A stretch of 64,000 nt of DNA from JAPPKS01 sp963667895 (lineage in GTDB: Bacteria > Poribacteria > WGA-4E > PCPOR2b): NCBI GenBank assembly GCA_965223985.1, contig OZ245030.1, positions 3,720,001 through 3,784,000 of the forward strand, given 5' to 3'. Positions 45,768-53,539 of the stretch are shown piece after piece. The notes below the pieces were generated by a model. The model was given only the letters and a program-made list of their open reading frames with translations, was not told the DNA's origin and ran no database searches. Numbering within the stretch: position 1 is the first letter of the stretch; each line of letters begins with the position of its first letter. The position numbers and the translations under genes are program-made.

Positions 45768-46598
45768 TTACGCTCTACGCCGTCTCCGTTTTCTTCTCGG
45801 TGGGGAGGGTGTTGCGGTGGTCACCACCTCTATTGTGATGGGTTGATGTTTAGCCCAGTAGATGAGCCACCCGCCAATACCAACGACTACGAGACTGAGG
45901 ATTTGAGCACTGGTCAGTCCGATAAGAGCAGGTGAATTGATTCGCCAAAATTCCGCTAAGAAGCGTTCGATCCCCGCTAAGATTAGATAACCGCCTGTCA
46001 GCCACCCTAATGTCTGCTCCTTTTGTTTGCGAAACCTCCACAGCAGACCAAAACCGATGAGCGACATCCCCGTTTCATAAAGCGGTGTTGGGTGGACCGG
46101 CACATCGATCGGAACCGTGCCGTTCGGGAAAGCCATCGCCCAAGGTAAATCCGACGGCCCTCCGTAATCTCCATCTCCGGCGAGAAAACAGCCGATGCGT
46201 CCAATTCCATATCCCAGTAGAAACAGAGGAGCGAATGCATCAAGAACCGGAAGAGTTGGGCTCGCCGATCGATGCAGGACGAAAAACGCAGCCGCAGCCC
46301 CACCAATCATGCCGCCATACCAGACTAACCCGCTGGTCGAAAACAGTTCACTGACCGAGAAACTGCCATCCTCGAACGCCGCGTAGAGCTTAGCTCCGAC
46401 GATGCCCCCAACCGCGCTAGCAAAGACAACCGATGACGCCAATTGAGAGTCAAGCTGTTTGCGCGCCAATTCCCGTTGCGCGACGAACATGACGGTTAAG
46501 AATGCTGACGCCAACATGAGCCCATAACTATGTATCGCCAGCGGAATGTCAATTGGTCCAAGCGGGATCGATCCCAAATTGATGATTGTCGGGTACAC
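45768..46598 (-). CDS. lgt: Prolipoprotein diacylglyceryl transferase
   Basis: A 276-residue integral inner-membrane enzyme that transfers diacylglycerol to the cysteine of lipoprotein precursors. The family signature around GRIGCFLAGDGDYGGP and the catalytic-region HPTPLYE are present, as are about seven membrane helices. The last 12 residues are almost all arginine or lysine, an unusually basic cytoplasmic tail. GTG 46598 has AAAGG 6 nt upstream. It serves, among others, the lipoproteins at the left end and at 20.3 kb. Confidence 0.94.
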   Translation of the reverse strand: MYPTIINLGSIPLGPIDIPLAIHSYGLMLASAFLTVMFVAQRELARKQLDSQLASSVVFASAVGGIVGAKLYAAFEDGSFSVSELFSTSGLVWYGGMIGGAAAAFFVLHRSASPTLPVLDAFAPLFLLGYGIGRIGCFLAGDGDYGGPSDLPWAMAFPNGTVPIDVPVHPTPLYETGMSLIGFGLLWRFRKQKEQTLGWLTGGYLILAGIERFLAEFWRINSPALIGLTSAQILSLVVVGIGGWLIYWAKHQPITIEVVTTATPSPPRRKRRRRRA

Positions 46599-46850
46599 TG
46601 TCTGCCTTTCAGTTTTGAAGGACTTAAGTTTATTTAGCGCAATTTATGTGGCTTTAGCCCGGCGTTTTGCAGCTTCCCATTGTCGGTCTTTGAATGGTGT
46701 GTTCGTGGGAATTGACTTCAGTGCGCCACTACAGCATTTCAGCGGTTCTAGCGTGAAGATTCGACACCGCGCCAGATGGGATGCGATTACAGAACTTCGG
46801 ACGATGTGTGATGGTTGGGGGTGATTTCCGAAAACCGGGTGTACGAAACC

Positions 46851-47789
46851 CTAGAAGTTCAAAATGAGCGAAAATCGATGCGTGGGTCCAAGCTTTCCGA
46901 AGGAGACAAAGGCGTAGTCAAGCTGGAATCCTTCGATACTAAATCCAATTCCAGCGGTAATTCCGGATGAAACCCCCAAGTCGTTGCCGCCAAGGGTGTG
47001 TTTGTAGCCTGTGCGAAGATGTAGCAATTGAGACACCGTTAGTGCACCTCCGAATCCGACCGTGATGTCATTATCAGAAGGGCGATTCACATCAGCGGCA
47101 ATGGTGAACGCATCATTGAGCAATTTATACGCTGCACCCACCTTGATGTTGACCGGCAGATTGAAAGACTCCTCGACAAACTTCACTTTGCCGCCGAGGT
47201 GTTGGATGTTCAACCCAAAAGTGAGAGGTCTTTGGGGAACGGTATACAACCCACCCACGTCGAATGCGATGACTTGGGCGTTTGTGTCGTCAATCTGCTC
47301 GCGAATCCATTTTCCATTGATTCCGACCGAAAACGCAGATGCTAACTGGCGGGCATAGGAGAGGATGAGTGCAAGGTCATAGGGTCGGAACTTTTTCGTT
47401 TCTTTGCCGCTTGCATCGCGCCCTTGCAGTTCGCCAAAGTCGAGGAAGATTGCGCTGCCGCCGAAAGCGCCCGCGTCGCCAAGCGGTTGCACAAACCCAA
47501 AAAACTCGTGATTAATCCCTTCAAACCATTCGTTGTGCATCAAGCCTATCTGCGGACGTTTAACCTTCGCAAGCCCCGCCGGATTCCAGAACGAAGCGTA
47601 CAAATCGTTCGCATCAGCGACTTGAGATTCGCCCATCCCGATTGCTCGTGCCCCAACGCCAATCTTTAGAAACGGCATTGCTCGTGTCCCGGCGTTCGGG
47701 TGAATATCCGCGCCGTGGGCGGCGATCCACGGAAGCAACGTCGTCAAACATACAACAGCGGCAATGACGAATCTCTTATACACTGGCAA
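46851..47789 (-). CDS. PorV/PorQ-family outer-membrane beta-barrel protein
   Basis: A 312-residue exported beta-barrel. A signal peptide (residues about 6-27, ending AHGA) is followed by the diagnostic PorV/PorQ start: FLKIGVGARAIGMGESQVADANDLYASFWNPAGLA, in two pieces, with the long run of amphipathic strands and a C-terminal ...FSLILNF ending in phenylalanine as expected for insertion by BamA. Relatives in Bacteroidota (PorV, PorQ) act in type IX secretion by bringing cargo to the attachment complex; others in this family are only barrels of unknown role. A PorX-like regulator is present at 28.6 kb. The start is a TTG at 47789 with AGGGGG upstream. Confidence 0.82.
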   Translation of the reverse strand: MPVYKRFVIAAVVCLTTLLPWIAAHGADIHPNAGTRAMPFLKIGVGARAIGMGESQVADANDLYASFWNPAGLAKVKRPQIGLMHNEWFEGINHEFFGFVQPLGDAGAFGGSAIFLDFGELQGRDASGKETKKFRPYDLALILSYARQLASAFSVGINGKWIREQIDDTNAQVIAFDVGGLYTVPQRPLTFGLNIQHLGGKVKFVEESFNLPVNIKVGAAYKLLNDAFTIAADVNRPSDNDITVGFGGALTVSQLLHLRTGYKHTLGGNDLGVSSGITAGIGFSIEGFQLDYAFVSFGKLGPTHRFSLILNF

Positions 47790-48119
47790 CTCTGTCCCCC
47801 TCGGTTCTGTAAAGACACCCTACGAACGTCCTCATTATAACGCTGTAGGTTAGCTTTGTCAACACTAATTTAGGGTGCGCTCACCCCCAGTTTTTTCGTG
47901 ATGGTGTATCGTGAGCGTTTGTGTAAGTCATTTCTGCGGGAGGACGTTATCAGACTATTCTTCTAGCGGGTTGGTCAATTCATAATCGGGGGGCATTGAA
48001 TCAACTTAGAAAAACAGGTGGATTTTATCCGCTCTCTGTGCTAATATATGATTCATATTAAACTAACGCAGCAAAAACGATATTCATCTCATAGCGGTCT
48101 GAATTTCGACTAGGGGTTC
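47790..48119. other. Divergent intergenic region upstream of the defence-like operon
   Basis: About 330 bases between the divergent barrel gene and the DUF499 gene. It is AT-rich near 48040-48075 and probably holds both promoters; a TAATAT box at 48043-48048 is a candidate -10 without a clear -35. No gene or repeat is recognised. Confidence 0.4.
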
Positions 48120-51100
48120 ATGGAAATGCAGATGATGCACCGACCGAATAGAGATGCATTGGGACAAGCGATTGACATCTACCGCGATGCGATGCGACCG
48201 TTCATCATTCGTCAATTGAGGCGAGTGCGAGGGACAGGCGTCGAGGAGTTAATTGAGCATGGGTTGGGCGATCGGCAGGCGGATGAGTTTCGTCGCAGGC
48301 TGACCGAAAACGACGACATTGAAGCTGCAATTGACCTAAACTATTTCCCGAAGGTGTTCCGCGACAACTGGCGCGCTGCATTCGCACAACATTTCAACGA
48401 CGATCTGTCCGTCCAAAGCACGCTATGGCTGATAAAGGCGGCGAGAGACCAGATTGCACATCCAGGGAACGAGGACATAGACCCAGAGTACACAAGGGCG
48501 CGTCTTTATGACATTGCAGATCTGCTCGGACAAACAAATTCGCCGGACCAGAAACAGACAGTAGAGGCAATTCGCGATAATCTCTTCACCAGCCCTGAAA
48601 GCGGAGAGCAGGCAGATCCGATACTACCGGACGAAGATTCCCAAACGGCATCAACAGAACCGCAAGAAAATCTAGACGCTCTACCACGTCCTTCATCGAA
48701 CAATTTGACACCGTGGCGCCACATCATCCGCCCCAACAACGACATCGCGCTTGGCACCTTTCAAGAGGCAGAGTTCGCGGCTGACCTTCAGCAGGTACAC
48801 GACGGACGCGCCGATGCAACAGGGTACGGCAATCCGGTCAGTTTCTTCAACCAAACCTTCATCACCCCCGGCATCCGTACGCTATTGGTCAACGCCCTCA
48901 AACGGCTTGGCGGCAATGGCGGCGATCCGGTTATTCAGACAAAAACCGGATTCGGGGGCGGAAAGACCCATAGTCTCATCGCGCTCTACCATCTCGTCAA
49001 GAGTACCGACGCGCTCTTAAATCCGCCGCCAGACCGTGACGAGCACCAGCGCACCAGCGAAGAGATAAACAGCATGATGCAGGAAGCAGCATGGGACTCA
49101 ACCGCCGACAGACCCCGCGTCGCTGTGATTGATGGTTCCTACCTTGCTCAAACCGACCTGACCGCAACTAAAGAGACGGGCGATCCGCTAAACACGCTGT
49201 GGGGCGTGATGGCTTACCAACTTGGCGGACAGGATGCCTACGAAATTGTCGGAGGGGCGGCGCGGGGAGGAACAGCACCGGGTGGAAGCCAACTCGACCA
49301 GCTCTTTGAATACGTTGGTCCGTGCGTCATCCTGATGGACGAGCTTGTGGCATACGTACGGAACGCAGGTGACGCCAAAGACAACATCTATACCTTTATA
49401 CAAGCTCTCACCCAATCGGTTCGGAGAAGTAGCAACGCTGTGCTTGTCGTCACCCTACCGGAGAGTGCCGTCGAAGCAGGTGCTGAAGGGGGCGCAGACG
49501 CGCTCAACAGGCTGGACAGCATCCTAAGCCGCATTGAGGCTAAGTGGGAGCCATTAGAGATAAATGAAACGTTTGAGGTTGTGCGACGGCGGCTCTTCGG
49601 TAGAGTCAGGGATGAAGCAGCAAGAAATCGAGTCTGCGAAGTTTTCTCGCGGATGTATGCCAATTCACGCCGAGATTACCCTCAAGAAGTTAGCGAGCCG
49701 CGTTACTTGGACCGCATGAAGGCGTGTTACCCAATCCACCCGGAGATATTCGATCGGCTCTATTCGGACTGGTCTTCCATTCCCGGATTTCAGCGCACAC
49801 GCGGAGTGCTTCGGATGATGGCGAACTGTATCAGTCGTCTGTATCTCAGAGGGGACGCCTCGCCGCTGATTATGCCTGCCAACCTCACCTTTGACGACCC
49901 GGCGCTTTCAAACGAATTCCTCCCGCTGCTAGATGGCGAGTGGCGTCCTGTCCTGACAGAGGTGGACAGTGATGGTTCCCGAACCGACAACATCGACAGA
50001 AACATTCAGAGATTCTCCAATATCGGGGGTGCAGCGCGACGCATCGCCCGCACTGTTTTCCTCGGCAGTGCCGCCAGCGGTGCCGTGCGAGGTATTGACG
50101 ACCGTCAAATTCATCTGGGAGTGGTGGAACCCGGTCAGGGCGTTTCGGTGTATAAAGAAGCACTCGGGCGGATGAACGGCGCCCTGTATTACCTTTACAA
50201 CACTGACACCAGGTACTACTTCCACGCAGAGGAAAACTTAAACAAGGTCGCAACCGACCGCGCCGATACGCTCAGTGAAAGGGACGTGGAGGAGTGCGTT
50301 ATAGCCCAACTGCAGGAGGCAGTTGGGGCAGGACGCCGGCGACGCGCCGATGTCGTTGTCTGCCCGCAGAACTCCGGCGATGTGAGAGACTTGGATGCAA
50401 TACAGTTAGTCATCCTACCGCCTAACAAATTTCTGCCGTCCCGCTCTAGTGATAGCGATGAAGCCACGCCAATAGCGCAGGACATCCTACTTAACCGCGG
50501 CGAAGCGCCCCGCATCCGCAGGAATGCAATTCTCTTTTTGACGGCGAAGAACGACGACATTCGTGCACTTAGAAACATCGTAAAAACTTACCTTGCATGG
50601 GATTCTATCATAAACACCGACCGCCGCATCGAGAGTCTTACCGGAGACCGCCTGCAGCAAGCCGTCAACACAGTGCGTAGCGCCAAAACGCAACTGTCGC
50701 AAGCATTAGTCCGGGCTTACCGTTGGGGGATGGCGCCGTCACAGGCGAACCCACAGGAGGCTAGTTACGGTATGTCCCCCTTTCCAATTAACACCGCGGA
50801 GTCAGGGGACATCGTTGACAGCGCGTTCCGAAAGTTCATTGAGGAAGAGGCGCTCGTCGATGAGATTTCCCATACAGCACTCGACAGCATGCTGCAGCGA
50901 TATGTGTGGAGCAGCCCGAGTTACAGCGACCACATCGGTGTAGATAATCTGTGGGAACTGATGGCAAGGAATGTTTACCTGCATCGTCTGAGAAACAAAG
51001 ACGTTCTGATTAGATGCATCGCCCAAGGTGTGCTGGAACGCAAATTCGGATGTGCTGAAACTTACAACGGTGAGAAATATGAGAGTATGTGCTTTGGTGA

Positions 51101-51494
51101 ATCAATGGCACACCTTTTACTCACCGACCCTAGCCCAAGGGTGCTGGTCACGCCAGAAATGGCGCAACTCGTAGTAGAAGAAACGTCTCCCACTGGTCCC
51201 GTACCTGCACCCACTCCTGACCCTGACGCAAAGCCGCAACCTGAACCACCCCCGTCACCGCCTGGTCCCAAGCGCATCGTAGTAACGAAAACTATGCAAG
51301 ACAACATTTCTCTTGATAATATCAACCTGTTGCGCGATGAGATAATTAGTAACCTGAATGCTGATGACGGTTCCGTTACCATTAAAATTGTCATCACGGC
51401 AAATAAGCCGAATGGCTTTTCCGAAAGTACCGCCCGTGCTGTGCGCGAAAACAGCACCCAACTCCATCTGGATCTGGACACGTCGGACGATTAA
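48120..51494 (+). CDS. HEPN (Swt1-like) + DUF499 ATPase, first gene of a defence-like operon
   Basis: A 1124-residue cytoplasmic ATPase. The N-terminal 140 residues form a Swt1-like HEPN domain with the motif R109-D-Q-I-A-H114, which matches the Rx4-6H of HEPN RNases. After an acidic linker, residues about 200-1000 are a DUF499 region (COG1483): Walker A TGFGGGKTHS near residues 275-284, Walker B VILMDELVAYVRN near 400-412 and a further conserved NRLDSILSRIEAKWEPLE. The C-terminus has a proline-rich linker (about 1030-1060) and a small beta domain. DUF499 ATPases include PglY/BrxC of BREX-type defence. One base separates its stop from the next start, so the operon is tightly coupled. No signal peptide is present. 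Confidence 0.88.
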   Translation: MEMQMMHRPNRDALGQAIDIYRDAMRPFIIRQLRRVRGTGVEELIEHGLGDRQADEFRRRLTENDDIEAAIDLNYFPKVFRDNWRAAFAQHFNDDLSVQSTLWLIKAARDQIAHPGNEDIDPEYTRARLYDIADLLGQTNSPDQKQTVEAIRDNLFTSPESGEQADPILPDEDSQTASTEPQENLDALPRPSSNNLTPWRHIIRPNNDIALGTFQEAEFAADLQQVHDGRADATGYGNPVSFFNQTFITPGIRTLLVNALKRLGGNGGDPVIQTKTGFGGGKTHSLIALYHLVKSTDALLNPPPDRDEHQRTSEEINSMMQEAAWDSTADRPRVAVIDGSYLAQTDLTATKETGDPLNTLWGVMAYQLGGQDAYEIVGGAARGGTAPGGSQLDQLFEYVGPCVILMDELVAYVRNAGDAKDNIYTFIQALTQSVRRSSNAVLVVTLPESAVEAGAEGGADALNRLDSILSRIEAKWEPLEINETFEVVRRRLFGRVRDEAARNRVCEVFSRMYANSRRDYPQEVSEPRYLDRMKACYPIHPEIFDRLYSDWSSIPGFQRTRGVLRMMANCISRLYLRGDASPLIMPANLTFDDPALSNEFLPLLDGEWRPVLTEVDSDGSRTDNIDRNIQRFSNIGGAARRIARTVFLGSAASGAVRGIDDRQIHLGVVEPGQGVSVYKEALGRMNGALYYLYNTDTRYYFHAEENLNKVATDRADTLSERDVEECVIAQLQEAVGAGRRRRADVVVCPQNSGDVRDLDAIQLVILPPNKFLPSRSSDSDEATPIAQDILLNRGEAPRIRRNAILFLTAKNDDIRALRNIVKTYLAWDSIINTDRRIESLTGDRLQQAVNTVRSAKTQLSQALVRAYRWGMAPSQANPQEASYGMSPFPINTAESGDIVDSAFRKFIEEEALVDEISHTALDSMLQRYVWSSPSYSDHIGVDNLWELMARNVYLHRLRNKDVLIRCIAQGVLERKFGCAETYNGEKYESMCFGESMAHLLLTDPSPRVLVTPEMAQLVVEETSPTGPVPAPTPDPDAKPQPEPPPSPPGPKRIVVTKTMQDNISLDNINLLRDEIISNLNADDGSVTIKIVITANKPNGFSESTARAVRENSTQLHLDLDTSDD

Positions 51495-51495
51495 C

Positions 51496-53061
51496 ATGAC
51501 TAAACCAAAGCAAACAGAGCCGCTGCATCTCACGGTTTCGAACTTCGGTCCCATCGCCAAGGCGGAAATTGACCTGCGTCCGCTGACGGTGTTTGTAGGT
51601 CGCAGCAACACAGGAAAGTCCTACTTGGCAATACTGATATACGCACTGCACAGATTTTTCGGCCAATACACTGGTCGCAAGCTTTTCGAGATCGGACCAA
51701 TGTTCCCCATATTACGGAGAGACGTTAGAGCACAACGCCCCCCAGATGCTGATAGTGTCAAAAGGTTTGTTGACTGGATACAGGACGTAGTTGAACAGGT
51801 GGAAACCAAAAACCCATCGGATGGTTCGCGTGTTCAATTGCCAAATTTTATCGAGTCAATGATTCGTCCCATATTCGACGATTTACGCAACTCCAGTGAG
51901 GCCCTTGCCGAGGAGATGAGACGGAGTTTCGGTATTGAAGACGCTGCAAGCCTAATCCGCCACGGCAACAGAGACGGTGCGAAGGTTAGTTTGAGGCGGT
52001 CTGCCTCAGATAATTTCGGTCACGCTAAACGTTTTGAGTATGAACTGGCACTGAAGAAGGGCAAGCCTGAAGGAACAGTGATTTCGATTTCCGATGACAC
52101 ACCGTTGTATATGGATCTTCATTCTGAGAGAATAATGCCTGTTCTGGGTATGGGTCTTGACTCCTTGAATTCTCTGTTGTCAGAAGGTGACCGCCGAGGA
52201 AGACGACACTATGGATATTTCATGAGAGAACTCTCCGGTTTGGTTCTTTCTGAGGTTGTTAGCCCGCTAAGCAATACAGCCCATTATCTTCCCGCGGACC
52301 GCACAGGCGTGATGCACGCACACCGTGTGGTCGTGGCTTCCTTGATTGAACGTGCGCCGCGTGCAGGGCTCCGGCGCGGCACTCCGTTGCCAATACTTTC
52401 GGGGGTTCTCGCTGATTTTCTCGAAAACCTTGTTGGGTTGGGTGATTTGACCAAAAGGCGGCGCAGCAACAAAACGAACCTCGCCGCAAGCCTCGAACAG
52501 CAGATTCTAAAAGGGGAAATCCAGAGTAAAGACTCTGAAACCGGCTATCCGATGTTTTCCTACCAGCCGCAGGGATGGAAGGAAGATTTGCCTCTGATGA
52601 ATGCGTCATCCATGGTATCGGAACTTGCGCCAGTTGTCCTATATCTCCGCCATATTGTCCAGCCAAGTGATGTGCTGATTATCGAAGAGCCGGAGTCGCA
52701 CCTCCACCCCGCAATGCAGGTAGAGTTCATCCGTCAACTCGCAGCGGTTGTACATTCCGGCATCCGCGTCATGCTCACCACCCATAGCGAATGGGTGCTT
52801 GACGAACTTGCCAACTTGGTGCGTCTGTCGGAACTTCCGAAAGGACGGAGAAAAGGCATCGCGGGTGCAGACTTCGCACTTAATCGCGACCAAGTGGGGA
52901 TGTGGCTGTTTGAACCTAAGCAGCGACCCAGGGGATCGGTGGTGAAAGAAATTCCTTACGATGCGGAGTTCGGCGGCTTTCGGTCCGGCTTCGATGAGGT
53001 CGCCATCGGTACATATAACGACCATGCGGAAATATCCAATCGGGTAGAAGGATTAAGGTAA
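51496..53061 (+). CDS. AAA/OLD-like ATPase, second gene of the operon
   Basis: A 521-residue ATPase of the ABC/SMC-like AAA_15/AAA_21 type. Walker A is VFVGRSNTGKSYLA (about residues 33-46). The C-terminal half holds a signature-like ASSMVSELAPVVLYL, Walker B VLIIEEPESHLHP with the catalytic glutamates, and an H-loop LTTHSEWVLDELANL. The layout matches ATPases of OLD-family and abortive-infection systems, but no Toprim nuclease domain follows; the middle 250 residues are helical and not assigned. The ATG follows the previous stop by one base and the next gene starts directly after its stop, so the four gene products probably act together. Confidence 0.85.
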   Translation: MTKPKQTEPLHLTVSNFGPIAKAEIDLRPLTVFVGRSNTGKSYLAILIYALHRFFGQYTGRKLFEIGPMFPILRRDVRAQRPPDADSVKRFVDWIQDVVEQVETKNPSDGSRVQLPNFIESMIRPIFDDLRNSSEALAEEMRRSFGIEDAASLIRHGNRDGAKVSLRRSASDNFGHAKRFEYELALKKGKPEGTVISISDDTPLYMDLHSERIMPVLGMGLDSLNSLLSEGDRRGRRHYGYFMRELSGLVLSEVVSPLSNTAHYLPADRTGVMHAHRVVVASLIERAPRAGLRRGTPLPILSGVLADFLENLVGLGDLTKRRRSNKTNLAASLEQQILKGEIQSKDSETGYPMFSYQPQGWKEDLPLMNASSMVSELAPVVLYLRHIVQPSDVLIIEEPESHLHPAMQVEFIRQLAAVVHSGIRVMLTTHSEWVLDELANLVRLSELPKGRRKGIAGADFALNRDQVGMWLFEPKQRPRGSVVKEIPYDAEFGGFRSGFDEVAIGTYNDHAEISNRVEGLR

Positions 53062-53538
53062 ATGGCTAATCTCGTTGGGCGGATAAAGGACAGCCTCCCC
53101 GATGGGTGTATCGCATCAGGGCGGTTGCGTAAAGAGGGATGCTCTGTGTCCTTGAAAAATGCACCGACTCCATCAGTCACAATAGACATGGATAAACGGC
53201 AAGCACCAGTTGGGGGGAACGAAACAAAATGCGACTATATTTTCATCGGAGGTTGTGACGATGTTTATCTCGTGCCTCTAGAGTTGAAGAGGGGCAAACT
53301 GGATGCCAGCGATGTCGTGAAGCAACTTCAAGCAGGGGCGAACATCGCTAATCGCATAATTTCTAGGCGCGAGCAAGTTCAATTTCTGCCGGTTGCGGTT
53401 TGTGGCAGATTTCACCGGGCAGATAGAAATCGATTGTCGAAGTCGAGCAGTAACATTCGCTTTAAGGGCAAGCAATTCAATGTCTCGATTTTGAGGTGCG
53501 ATCAACCTTTAGTTGACATACTGCCCAGAGAAAGATGA
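53062..53538 (+). CDS. Small protein with PD-(D/E)XK-like core, third gene of the operon
   Basis: A 158-residue protein without a family name that I recognise. The sequence shows a nuclease-like pattern: D58 in KCDYIFIG, then E74-L-K76 in VYLVPLELKRGKLDA, then a helix with DVVKQLQAGANI. This D-x15-ExK arrangement with a following helix is the usual core of PD-(D/E)XK nucleases, and Mg2+ binding by D58 and E74 is predicted. It starts directly after the stop of the ATPase gene. If the pattern is right, it would be the effector or cutting subunit of the operon; this is inference from motif and position. Confidence 0.6.
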   Translation: MANLVGRIKDSLPDGCIASGRLRKEGCSVSLKNAPTPSVTIDMDKRQAPVGGNETKCDYIFIGGCDDVYLVPLELKRGKLDASDVVKQLQAGANIANRIISRREQVQFLPVAVCGRFHRADRNRLSKSSSNIRFKGKQFNVSILRCDQPLVDILPRER

Positions 53539-53539
53539 A

